From NCBI GenBank assembly GCA_018375265.1, contig JAHADO010000008.1, positions 1 to 14,994 of the forward strand: a stretch of DNA of 14,994 nucleotides, read 5' to 3'. Under the pieces are notes generated by a model. That model saw only the letters and a program-made list of their open reading frames with translations. It was not told the DNA's origin and ran no database searches. Shown here in pieces: positions 1 to 7,160 of the stretch; the first letter of the stretch is position 1; every line of letters starts with the position of its first letter. A program made the position numbers and the translations under genes. The DNA comes from Campylobacter concisus. GTDB lineage: Bacteria > Campylobacterota > Campylobacteria > Campylobacterales > Campylobacteraceae.

Positions 1-1222
1 TACCTTTACCTAGCTTATGCACGCTTGTGTCTGAAGTGACGTTTAAATTTAAACTTGCACCACCAGCTATGTCAAAACCTGCAAATTTTGCTATCTTGCT
101 ACCATTTGTGCTATTTAGCGTAAGATCTCCGCTATTTACGACGATACCGCCATGTCCTAAGTCTAGATTAGAGTTTAGCGTGATGTTTGAGCCATTTGCG
201 CTGCTAAATATATTATCTTTATTTTGCACTAGCGCGCTACCTAGGACATTTACGCCACTTACTAAATTTTCATACTCTTTTTTATAGTCGTTAAAATCTC
301 TTGCAGTAACGATAGAAGCGTAGTTTTTATTATCCTCAACTCCGGTTAAAACGCCTACTAAGACCCATTTTTGAGCTACCGTGTCATAGACAAAAAACCC
401 AGAGCCACTATCTCCTGGCAAAAGCCTATTTCTAAAGCCTCTGTTTGAAGTCATAAATAGATAAACCCCGGGCTTACTTACACTTGAGTAATGACTCTTA
501 TAAACTGCAGAATACGCCACTCCTATCTCATTTACGCTTGCGCCAAGTGCGTTATTTACTATATTTTGGTGCTCAAACTCAGTAGCACTCATCACCTCAG
601 CAAAGCCATCTGAATCGCTTTTTGGCCTTTCAAGAGCAAGTGAGCCTGTGCCAGCCTCGTATGCAAGGATGTTCTCGCCGCTAGCTCCGCCGCTATTTTT
701 TATATCACTAAAACGATCTTCTATCTTTTTTGCATTAGCCTCATCTTTTGCTTGATCTTGGCTAGATATCTCCAAATTTGGCACATCCAAAGGATCGATC
801 TGCCCTTCGACTATGTATTTTGAAGTGCGAAGATACGTTGTGTCTGCGCCATAAAGCTTTTGCGTAGAATTTGTCGCGTATTCATAAAGTGTGTTGCCAA
901 ACCAGCCTCTATTTTCATTAAAATTTGTAGCAGCTGAGGCAAGGAGTGTGTGATTTGCTGTAACTACAAAATTTCGCCCAAGCGCAGTAAAGTTGCCTTT
1001 ATTATTTCTTGCGTTGTTGTTTGGGATCTTATTAAACGTAAATTTAGTGCCGTTTCTTTGCGTAAATTCTAGTGGAGCGTCTGTGGCTTTAAAGATGCCT
1101 TTATTTTGCGCAAGATCGAGGTAATCTCTATAAAAATTTGTCCCTATATCCATGACCTGAGCGTCTAAACAGCTACATAAAATGCTAGATAAAACAAGAG
1201 AAATGCTAAGATTATTTTTCAA
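1..1222 (-). CDS. S6-family (IgA protease/SPATE-like) secreted serine protease, N-terminal part, runs off the window
   Basis: This is the first 407 or so codons of a larger protein with no stop before the left edge. The start is a TTG (1222-1220) six bases after a strong GGAGG (1233-1229), followed by a signal peptide with a hydrophobic core and two cysteines (C16, C18). The protease domain follows. A His lies in VTANHT (H91). An Asp (D127) sits five residues before an R-x2-K-x-V-x-E stretch (R132, K135, V138, E139), as I remember it in SPATE proteases. The nucleophile Ser lies in GDSGSGFF (S272). These would form the catalytic triad. After about residue 330 the sequence becomes Asn/Ser/Gly/Leu-rich (for example NITLNSN, DLTLNS), typical of a beta-helix passenger stalk. 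Family members are usually autotransporters with a C-terminal beta-barrel, which would lie outside the window. The substrate is unknown. The family call is firm; the Asp assignment is from remembered alignments. Confidence 0.85.
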   Translation of the reverse strand, partial: MKNNLSISLVLSSILCSCLDAQVMDIGTNFYRDYLDLAQNKGIFKATDAPLEFTQRNGTKFTFNKIPNNNARNNKGNFTALGRNFVVTANHTLLASAATNFNENRGWFGNTLYEYATNSTQKLYGADTTYLRTSKYIVEGQIDPLDVPNLEISSQDQAKDEANAKKIEDRFSDIKNSGGASGENILAYEAGTGSLALERPKSDSDGFAEVMSATEFEHQNIVNNALGASVNEIGVAYSAVYKSHYSSVSKPGVYLFMTSNRGFRNRLLPGDSGSGFFVYDTVAQKWVLVGVLTGVEDNKNYASIVTARDFNDYKKEYENLVSGVNVLGSALVQNKDNIFSSANGSNITLNSNLDLGHGGIVVNSGDLTLNSTNGSKIAKFAGFDIAGGASLNLNVTSDTSVHKLGKG

Positions 1223-1228
1223 GATAAA

Positions 1229-1233
1229 CCTCC
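1229..1233 (-). promoter_or_regulatory. Ribosome binding site that fixes the TTG start of the S6 protease
   Basis: GGAGG on the minus strand lies six bases before TTG at 1222. No ATG or GTG nearer in frame has a comparable site, and the residues after this TTG form a signal peptide. Confidence 0.75.
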
Positions 1234-1269
1234 ATTTTTAAGATAAATTCCATTTAAATCGCAAGAGGC

Positions 1270-1275
1270 ATTATA
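1270..1275 (-). promoter_or_regulatory. -10 box (TATAAT) for the S6 protease gene
   Basis: A perfect TATAAT on the minus strand lies about 48 bases upstream of the TTG start, in an AT-rich stretch. No convincing -35 box is seen, which is normal for Campylobacter sigma-70 promoters. Confidence 0.55.
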
Positions 1276-1394
1276 TACCTTTTTAAGTCTTTTGATGATT
1301 AAAATCTTAATTATTTTTTAAACGATAAATTTACTTTAGCAAATTTACCCCTGCGTTTTTTAAATTTATCTCGATTTTTAAGCTAGCATTTGGC

Positions 1395-1400
1395 TATAAT
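1395..1400 (+). promoter_or_regulatory. -10 box (TATAAT) for the ModA-like/NapH-like/NifB-like operon
   Basis: A perfect TATAAT on the plus strand preceded by an AT-rich region with T tracts. It would start a transcript with a leader of about 140 bases before the GTG at 1548. The remainder of 1223-1547 contains no gene that I can support. Confidence 0.55.
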
Positions 1401-1413
1401 CACTCAAATTTAG

Positions 1414-1427
1414 ATTGCGGTCGCAAT
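1414..1427. promoter_or_regulatory. Palindrome ATTGCG-GT-CGCAAT, candidate operator
   Basis: Perfect 6-bp arms around a 2-bp centre, beginning 13 bases after the end of the TATAAT box and so overlapping or just following the expected transcription start. This is a usual place for a repressor site. It is GC-richer than its surroundings. The binding protein is unknown and no regulator gene is adjacent. Confidence 0.4.
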
Positions 1428-1547
1428 TTACATTTGCATAAATTTACCTTCAACTACCATTTTTGCAAATTTCAAAAGTCAAAATTCACAAGTTTCGCGT
1501 GCCGAAAATATCAAATTTACATTTCTTAAATCCCAAAAGGAGATTTC

Positions 1548-2408
1548 GTGGAATTAAAACAAACCGGTATATCACGCCGTGGCTTTTTAAAAGGTGCTTT
1601 AGCCACAGCTGCTGCTGCCACGCCACAAACGATGCTGGCTGGCTTTACGCCATTTAAGTCTGACTCGCTTCAGGTTTGGTCGTGTGGAGGCTTGTCTGAA
1701 GCTTTTAACGAGCTAAATGCCATTTACGAGTCAAGAACAGGGCACAACATCCAATACACCGGCGCCTTTGCTGGTGCTCTTGGCAAGTCGCTTTTAGCAC
1801 TTCAAAGCACGACCGAGCTCTTTGGAGCAAGGGTTTTAGAGCTTTCTAAAAAACTTCGCAAAGCTGGTCTTAGCCTCCACTTTAGACCACTATGCTTTAC
1901 TGACTACGTCCTAGTCGTGCCAAAAGGCAATCCAGCAGGCATTCGCGACTTAAAAGACCTTGCAGAACCAGGAGTTAGAGTGATGCTGCCTCTTAGATCA
2001 TAGCCCCCTGGCAGTGGCCCAGTTAAAGGGATCTTAAAAAACTCAAACCTCACTGATGCGGTGATGAAAAACATGGTCGCAAACGGATCATGCGTCATAA
2101 ATATGATGTGCGAGCTAGTTGATGGCAATGGCGACGCCTCGATCATCGAAAAGCGCCTAACAACGCACGATAGGTTTAAAGATAAGATCGAGTATATGCC
2201 CATCGACGAAAAGCTCATCCCGCCTGGACCGCTCACTTTTACACTAAATATAATGAAATATGTAAAAGATGAAAGGCTCGCAAATGACTTTGCAGACTTT
2301 GTTTGCGGCACTGAGGGTCAAGAAATTTTTGAAAAACATGGCTTTACCTCCATTTATTCAGCGCGTGGGCTAGAGCTTATAGAAAGGTTTGGTGTAAAAG
2401 ATGTGTAG
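1548..2408 (+). pseudogene. Tat-exported ModA-like solute-binding protein, interrupted by an in-frame TAG
   Basis: GTG start at 1548 with AGGAG just upstream. The N-terminus carries a textbook Tat signal, SRRGFLKG, then an Ala-rich core. The mature part resembles periplasmic molybdate/anion-binding proteins of the ModA type (LQVWSCGGLSEAFNE, later TGAFAGALGK). The frame is broken at 2001-2003 by TAG after MLPLRS, but it continues without a shift from PPGSGPVKGILKN to FGVKDV and a TAG at 2406-2408. The intact product would be about 286 residues, normal for the family. The stop falls in the loop around PPGSGP, which in this fold lies near the ligand. A single substitution (for example from TCG or CAG) or a base-calling error would explain it. 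The 151-residue fragment is unlikely to work. The last 8 bases overlap the next gene, so the nonsense codon could also reduce coupled translation downstream. Confidence 0.8.
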
Positions 2409-3213
2409 TAGCTGTAATAGCGCATGCTCTAATAGCAGTGCATGCGGCAATGTAAATTTAAAAAAGAAAAGCAAAAACTCTCCAACAACAAAGATAAGAC
2501 GCCTAGTACAGCTCATCTTTATAGCAGGCATCGGTCAATGGGCGTATTACGGCATTTTTAGATGTCCTTTTGTAGTGCCTTTTGTAAATTGCCAAAACTG
2601 CCCTATCATCACCTGTTGGGGGCGGATCACGTCGCTGTTTTTTGGATTTTGGCTATTTATCCCAGCGCTTGTCATCCTCTTTGGCAGGGCATTTTGTGGC
2701 TGGGTCTGTCCAGCTGGCTTTGTCAATCAAATGCTTGGTAAATTTGCCTTTTTCAAGCTAAAAATTCGCAGCAAAAAGCTAATATTCGCTCAAATAGGCA
2801 TGCTAATTGCCATAGCAATCAGCCTTTGGGTCTATTTCGTCTGGGGCAATCCACGCATGATGATACCTATAAGAACGAGCGATGAGTACCTAACTGCCCT
2901 CACTTTGTCACTTCGCTTTGGCGAGTGGGAGTGGGTCACACGCACGGTGATCATCATCTCGGTCATGCTAGCCTCGCTAATCGTAGCCAACCTTTGGTGC
3001 CGTTTCGTCTGCCCATCAGGTGGCGTGCTTGAAATTTTGCGTAAATTTTCGATCTTTCGCGTCTATAAAACAAGTGCTTGTGACGACTGCGACGCGTGCT
3101 TGCGCAAGTGCGAGATGGGGACAAGACCTGATGAGATAAACTGCACAAACTGCGGAGACTGCCTCAATGTCTGCCATGCAAATGCCATTAAATTTGGAAG
3201 GAAAAAGAGCTAA
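2401..3213 (+). CDS. NapH-like membrane polyferredoxin (4Fe-4S), second gene of the NifB-like operon
   Basis: A 270-residue integral membrane iron-sulfur protein. The short N-terminal tail is Cys-rich (C2, C5, C9, C15). Hydrophobic segments lie at roughly 35-53, 75-95, 127-148 and 180-198. Between the first two is C55-P-F...C64-x2-C67-P...C72. Membrane-edge motifs C99-x3-C103-P and C200-x3-C204-P are typical of the NapH/NosR/CcoG group. Two 4Fe-4S motifs close the protein: C227-x2-C230-x2-C233-x3-C237 and C248-x2-C251-x2-C254-x3-C258. NapH proteins pass electrons between quinol and redox partners. In this operon the likely partner is the NifB-like protein or an oxidoreductase elsewhere, which is inference. 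The start overlaps the end of the upstream gene by 8 bases, and its TAA shares one base with the ATG of the next gene, so translation is probably coupled. It is not the nap operon gene itself: no nap genes are adjacent. Confidence 0.85.
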   Translation: MCSSCNSACSNSSACGNVNLKKKSKNSPTTKIRRLVQLIFIAGIGQWAYYGIFRCPFVVPFVNCQNCPIITCWGRITSLFFGFWLFIPALVILFGRAFCGWVCPAGFVNQMLGKFAFFKLKIRSKKLIFAQIGMLIAIAISLWVYFVWGNPRMMIPIRTSDEYLTALTLSLRFGEWEWVTRTVIIISVMLASLIVANLWCRFVCPSGGVLEILRKFSIFRVYKTSACDDCDACLRKCEMGTRPDEINCTNCGDCLNVCHANAIKFGRKKS

Positions 3214-4040
3214 TGATCTTTCGCACCAAAGCTGATCTAGATAACCACCCATGCTTTAACAAAAAGGCCTCCGCTAGCTACGGACGCGTGCATCTGCCAG
3301 TAGCCCCGCGCTGCAACATCCAGTGCAACTTCTGCAACCGCATATATGACTGCGCTAATGAAAATCGCCCTGGCGTGACGGCAAAGGTGCAAACGCCAGA
3401 TGAATCGGTGAAATTTCTAGAAAAGCTCTTTAAATTTAGACAAGACATCTCAGTCATCGGCATCGCTGGACCTGGCGATCCGATGTGCGATGCTGACAAG
3501 ACGCTAGCGACCTTTGAAAAGTGCAAATCCCACTTCCCAAATGCCCTGCTCTGCCTCTCGACTAATGGCTTAGCACTGCCTGAGCATGTGGATGAGATCG
3601 TGCGCCTTGGCGTGAGCCACGTGACAGTGACGGTCAATGCCGTGACGCCAGATGTTGGCTCAAAGGTCTATTCGTGGGTGAGATATGAGGGTAAAAACTA
3701 CTACGGCGAAGAGGCTGCTAGGATACTGCTAGCGCGCCAGGACGAGGGCATCCGCAAGCTAAAAGAGGCTGGCATGCTAGTAAAGATAAACACCGTAGTC
3801 ATCCCTGGGGTCAATATAGACCACGTCCAAAGCATCTCGACAAAGGCAAAGCAGTGGGGAGCTGACATAATGAACTGCATGGCGATGATACCGGTGCATG
3901 ACACCCCTTTTGAAAATTTAAAGTCCCCTTCAACCGATGAGATCCACCGTATAAGAAGATCAATAGGCAGTGATATAAATCAAATGACGCATTGCAGTAG
4001 GTGCCGCGCTGATGCGTGCGGGAAGCTTGGCAAAAGATAA
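3213..4040 (+). CDS. NifB-like radical SAM protein, minimal form
   Basis: A 275-residue protein with the NifB signature set. HPCF (C14) leads into GRVHLPVAPRC, then the radical SAM motif C34-x3-C38-x2-C41, then YDCANENRPGV (C47), the SAM-binding GIAGPGDP (83-90), and a C-terminal HC-x2-CRADACG (C261, C264) that in NifB binds an accessory Fe-S cluster. NifB fuses 4Fe-4S clusters and inserts a SAM-derived carbide to make NifB-co, the FeMo-co precursor. There is no C-terminal NifX-like domain, so it corresponds to the short architecture seen in many archaea. The start at 3213 overlaps the previous stop (TAATG) and has GGAAGGA upstream. No nifH, D, K, E or N is in the window, and I know of no diazotrophic role in host-associated Campylobacter, so the product may serve another enzyme. 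The family call is firm; the product is inferred. Confidence 0.85.
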   Translation: MIFRTKADLDNHPCFNKKASASYGRVHLPVAPRCNIQCNFCNRIYDCANENRPGVTAKVQTPDESVKFLEKLFKFRQDISVIGIAGPGDPMCDADKTLATFEKCKSHFPNALLCLSTNGLALPEHVDEIVRLGVSHVTVTVNAVTPDVGSKVYSWVRYEGKNYYGEEAARILLARQDEGIRKLKEAGMLVKINTVVIPGVNIDHVQSISTKAKQWGADIMNCMAMIPVHDTPFENLKSPSTDEIHRIRRSIGSDINQMTHCSRCRADACGKLGKR

Positions 4041-4044
4041 CGAT

Positions 4045-4071
4045 AAAAGGCACTAAATTTAGTGTCTTTTT
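4045..4071 (+). terminator. Rho-independent terminator after the NifB-like gene
   Basis: AAAAGGCACTA and TAGTGTCTTTT form an 11-bp stem with one G-T wobble around an AATT loop, with the 3' arm ending in a T run. It begins five bases after the TAA, so it closes the three-gene operon. Confidence 0.8.
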
Positions 4072-4458
4072 GGTTTTTAGTTTTTTGCTCGCGCGACCTT
4101 TGGTTTTTCTTGTGTGGCTCGTGGCTTGTGTGTCTTGCAGCTCTTGGTTAAATTTTGTAAAGCTTGCTAGATATCAAAGTTATAAAAAAGCATATAAAAG
4201 TGCAATTAATTCGTAGTTAAAGTGGCGAAGTGGCGAAAATTTCTTTACATTACTTTGCAAAACATCTTTTTACAAACTCTTTTTAAGCTCTTTAAATGGG
4301 CTTAAATCAGATATCTTAATACTTTGCTCAATATTCATCTATCTCATAGCTTTGATAGTTTTGTGCTTGTGAATAGACGTCATTTTATGCGAAATTTAAA
4401 TTCACTCTTATATTTGTTTTTCTCTTGCGTAAATTTTATCTTGGCAAACTACCTAAAT
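4072..4458. other. Intergenic stretch between convergent operons, no supported gene
   Basis: AT-rich region between the NifB-like operon and the end of the histidine kinase gene. A tandem 8-bp repeat (AGTGGCGA twice, 4221-4236) is present. On the minus strand a 22-codon open frame (4338-4270, beginning MNIEQSIKISDL) has a fairly protein-like composition, and an overlapping frame ends QNYQSYEIDEY. Neither has a convincing ribosome site, so they could be gene remnants or chance. The plus-strand open frame 4016-4216 crosses the terminator and has no family resemblance. Confidence 0.5.
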
Positions 4459-5808
4459 TTATGCTTGTTTTAAATTTACAAGCTCAAATTCTGCCCAAAA
4501 TTCGCTTCCAGCTCCAGCTTCGCTTTTTACGCCAAGCTTTGCGCCATGAATTTTAGCGATATTTGCAGCGATGGCAAGACCAAGGCCGCTGCCTGTGTTT
4601 TGGCTTTTGTTTCTTGAACTTTCAACTTGATAAAATTTATTCCAGATTAGCTCGATGTCTTTTTTAGAGATGCCTAAGCCATCGTCTTTTACAGACAAAA
4701 GTGCGTGCGTTTTTGTGAGGGTTAAATTTAGCTCGATCTTAGCTTTTGCAAATTTTAGAGCGTTACTTAAAAAGTTATCCACCAGCCTTGATATCATCAG
4801 CTCATTGCCTAAAATTTGGACATCTGACGCTATCAAGTAGCTAAAATTCAGCCCCCTAGCGTTTGCTAACTTCTCATAGTCGGTAGCTAAATTTTGCAAG
4901 ATAGAGCTTAAATTTATGCGCTTTAGCTCCAAATTTCTGCCAGCTTCCAGTCTTGAGAGCTCCAAAATTTGATCTATCAGCGAGGTTATCTTTCTTGACT
5001 GCCTAGAGATGACCTCCAGCGACTCCTTGGCCTCGTCCAAATTTTGCGCATAGCTCGCAGCGTAGTCGCTCTCAGCCATGATGACAGATAGCGGTGTTCG
5101 CAGCTCGTGCGAGACGTCTGATGTGAGCTGTTTTTCGCTTTGATAGACCTTTTCAAGGGAGTCTAGCATCTGGTTAAAAACGCTTGCGAGCGCGTGCAGC
5201 TCGTCTTTGCCAGCAGGCAGGTCTATGCGCTTTGAAAAGTCCCGACTACTGCCTATCTCAAGCGCAGTTTTTGACATCGTAGCGACTGGCTTCATCGCGT
5301 TTTTTATCGTTTTATAGCCGCCGTAAAGCACAAAGAGAAACAAAACCGGCACAAAAACGCCAAGTGCTAGTAAAAATAGCCCCTCTTTTTTAAAAAATTT
5401 CTCCGCATTTATCACGCCTCTGATCCAGACACCTTTGCCTTTAGCTGCAATATCGTAGTAGTAAAAGCGGTTTTCGCCGTTTTCAAAAAGACGGATCGCA
5501 CCACTATTCATTTTAAGTGAAATTTGAAAATGTTTTGGCGCTAGACCACCGATCACATCGCCTTTTGCGTTATATTTTATAAAAAATATCCCATCATCGT
5601 ATGGCTCAAACTCATCCATATCATTGGCTATTTTGGTAACTGATTTGGCTAGCTTTTTTTGGCTCACATCCTCAAAAACCTCATCCGCCACGACCGCCGA
5701 GATAGCAATGAGAGCCGCCACGATAACGATGATAAAAAACGAGTACCAAAGCGTTACGCGCGCCGTTATAGGGATGTTTGCGAGAACTTGCTTAATCCTT
5801 AACAACAT
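4459..5808 (-). CDS. Membrane sensor histidine kinase of a PepSY-linked two-component system
   Basis: A 449-residue HisKA kinase. A transmembrane helix at about 19-42 is followed by a periplasmic sensor region of about 100 residues and a second helix at about 144-165. A HAMP linker follows, then the H-box SHELRTP with phospho-acceptor H234. The ATPase domain has the N-box LVDNFLSNALKF (N345, N349), a DDGLGI G1 box at about 375, and GSGLGLAIA at 406. It would phosphorylate the adjacent OmpR-type regulator. I chose ATG at 5808, which has GAGGG at a good distance. A TTG at 5814 is also open but sits against that site. The gene overlaps the regulator by 17 bases. Campylobacter pairs such as CprRS and DccRS have this architecture, but the PepSY neighbours do not let me assign either name. 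The signal is unknown; a metal, peptide or envelope cue is plausible. Confidence 0.9.
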   Translation of the reverse strand: MLLRIKQVLANIPITARVTLWYSFFIIVIVAALIAISAVVADEVFEDVSQKKLAKSVTKIANDMDEFEPYDDGIFFIKYNAKGDVIGGLAPKHFQISLKMNSGAIRLFENGENRFYYYDIAAKGKGVWIRGVINAEKFFKKEGLFLLALGVFVPVLFLFVLYGGYKTIKNAMKPVATMSKTALEIGSSRDFSKRIDLPAGKDELHALASVFNQMLDSLEKVYQSEKQLTSDVSHELRTPLSVIMAESDYAASYAQNLDEAKESLEVISRQSRKITSLIDQILELSRLEAGRNLELKRINLSSILQNLATDYEKLANARGLNFSYLIASDVQILGNELMISRLVDNFLSNALKFAKAKIELNLTLTKTHALLSVKDDGLGISKKDIELIWNKFYQVESSRNKSQNTGSGLGLAIAANIAKIHGAKLGVKSEAGAGSEFWAEFELVNLKQA

Positions 5809-6451
5809 AACCAAGCCCTCTTTTAGTCTGGATCACCTCGCACTCACCAAGCTTTTTTCTTATGTTTTTTATAAGCACGTCGATGACGTTTGAGCCGCCC
5901 GTGTAGTCGAAGTCCCAGACGTGCTCTTTGATCTGGTCGCGAGTTAAAATTCTGCCCTTGTTTAGCATCAAAAACTCTAAAATTTCATACTCTTTGCCAG
6001 TTAGCTCGATCTGCTCGCCGCTAAATTCGACTGACTTTTTAGAAAGGTCGATCTTTAGCTCGCCTGCGCAAATTTCACTAGCCACGTTGCCGCTGTTTCG
6101 GCGAATGAGCGTGCGCACTCTAGCTAGCAGCTCCTTAAAGTCAAATGGCTTGACCAAGTAGTCATCCGCACCCGCGTCAAGCCCCTTTACAACGTCGTCC
6201 ACATCGTCCTTTGCCGTTAGTATCAGCACAGGGGTCGCTAGCTTTGCGGCGCGCGATCTTTGCAAAAATGTAAGTCCGTCCATCACCGGCATCATCAGAT
6301 CAAGCACGATAAGATCGTAGTGCGCGACGGCGGTAAAGTCCATCGCCTCCTCGCCGTTAAACGCGCTATCTACGCTATATCCGTTTTTCTTTAGGTGCCT
6401 TGTGATGATGCTATTTAGGTCCATTTCGTCCTCAACGACTAAAATTTTCAT
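5792..6451 (-). CDS. OmpR/PhoB-family response regulator
   Basis: A 219-residue two-domain regulator. The receiver domain (about 1-115) has the acidic pair E7/D8, phospho-acceptor D51 in LIVLDLMMP, switch T79 in ILTAKDD, and K101 in LVKPFDF. The winged-helix DNA-binding domain (about 125-217) has the usual ELTGKEYEILEFL start, the recognition region DVLIKNIRKKLG and the ending RGLGYVV. It is encoded just upstream of, and overlapping, the kinase gene, so it is its cognate partner. It follows two PepSY genes in the same direction. A direct repeat near the operon promoter (7730-7751) could be its own binding site, but no footprint-like consensus can be proved from sequence. Confidence 0.92.
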   Translation of the reverse strand: MKILVVEDEMDLNSIITRHLKKNGYSVDSAFNGEEAMDFTAVAHYDLIVLDLMMPVMDGLTFLQRSRAAKLATPVLILTAKDDVDDVVKGLDAGADDYLVKPFDFKELLARVRTLIRRNSGNVASEICAGELKIDLSKKSVEFSGEQIELTGKEYEILEFLMLNKGRILTRDQIKEHVWDFDYTGGSNVIDVLIKNIRKKLGECEVIQTKRGLGYVVKD

Positions 6452-6492
6452 CCCTGCCTTACCTGCCTCACGTAGTTTTGCCAGCTATTTTA

Positions 6493-7137
6493 TCAAATTT
6501 GGCTTTTTATTTTTAGATTTAAAATTTCGCCATTTGTTGCGCCTATCTTAAAATCATATAAAAAGCCGTTAAATTTAGCCCTTGCCTCATAAAAATACTC
6601 CGCTCCAAGTGTGCCAAAACTTTGTTTTTTAGCTAGATAGATCGGCGAAAACTCCACCTCTTCTGGCTTTGTTTTTAGACGGTCAATGATAAGCTCTTTA
6701 ACTCTTTCTGGCAAGATGTGAGCTAGCCCTTCAAATTTGGCCTGCTCTTCATTTATCTTTGATAGCTCTGCCCTTTGCGCCTCGTCTTTTAGGCAGTTTG
6801 AAGCGTTTAATAGCCACACTCCAGCCTTGCCTGAGTAGATGAGCGCATCCGCTACGCCTTGAAGCGAAAGCTCAAACGCTTTTTTAAATAAATTCTGAGC
6901 TTTGCATTTTGAGGTAGCTTGACTTAAAATTTCTGCGCTACTGCTTTCTTCACTAGGATTTTTATCTAAATTTTCAGGGCTTTGCTCGCTCTTTCTTAAA
7001 TTTTCGTAACTATTTTTATTAGCAGTATTTTCACTTAAATTTTCTCTCGCGCTTTGGCTAAAATTTTCGTTCAAATTTTTCTCTAAACCCTGCTCGCCAA
7101 CGTTATCGTTTAAATTTTGCTCTAAATTTTTACTCAT
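6493..7137 (-). CDS. PepSY-like protein with Asn-rich N-terminus and no signal peptide
   Basis: 214 residues from ATG 7137, which has AAAGGTGA at a proper distance. An upstream in-frame GTG (7185) overlaps the previous stop as GTGA but lacks a ribosome site and would translate through a hairpin, so I prefer 7137. Residues 1 to about 75 are low-complexity, rich in Asn, Glu, Ser and Leu with recurring NL/EN units, and predicted disordered. A middle segment (CKAQNLFKKAF...LLNASNCLKDEA) looks helical. The C-terminus (about 140-214) resembles one PepSY unit: LPERVKELIIDRLKTKPEEV, then YFYEARAKF and GATNGEILNLKI. PepSY domains are normally extracytoplasmic, yet no signal peptide or membrane helix is evident. 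A role as regulator or partner of the kinase is inferred from the operon only. The PepSY call is moderate because the match is to general pattern. Confidence 0.7.
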   Translation of the reverse strand: MSKNLEQNLNDNVGEQGLEKNLNENFSQSARENLSENTANKNSYENLRKSEQSPENLDKNPSEESSSAEILSQATSKCKAQNLFKKAFELSLQGVADALIYSGKAGVWLLNASNCLKDEAQRAELSKINEEQAKFEGLAHILPERVKELIIDRLKTKPEEVEFSPIYLAKKQSFGTLGAEYFYEARAKFNGFLYDFKIGATNGEILNLKIKSQI

Positions 7138-7160
7138 CTTTTTCACCTTTATAAAATTTA

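Noticed and set aside
27..287. 86-codon plus-strand open frame at the left edge
   Set aside because: It is antisense to the well-supported S6 protease frame and has no recognisable domain.
1324..1370. Inverted repeat GATAAATTTA / TAAATTTATC
   Set aside because: The arms are perfect over 10 bp but built from the AAATTT word that is extremely common in this genome, and they are 27 bases apart, so chance is likely.
2001..2003. Pyrrolysine or programmed recoding at the TAG
   Set aside because: No structural element or pyl genes are visible and Campylobacter is not known to recode UAG. Mutation or error is simpler, though readthrough is not formally excluded.
1904..2311. 135-codon minus-strand open frame across the TAG in the binding-protein gene
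   Set aside because: The plus strand shows clear ModA-like similarity on both sides of the stop. The minus frame is a composition shadow.
4016..4216. 66-codon plus-strand open frame
   Set aside because: It overlaps the end of the NifB-like gene, reads across the terminator hairpin, has no ribosome site and no family pattern.
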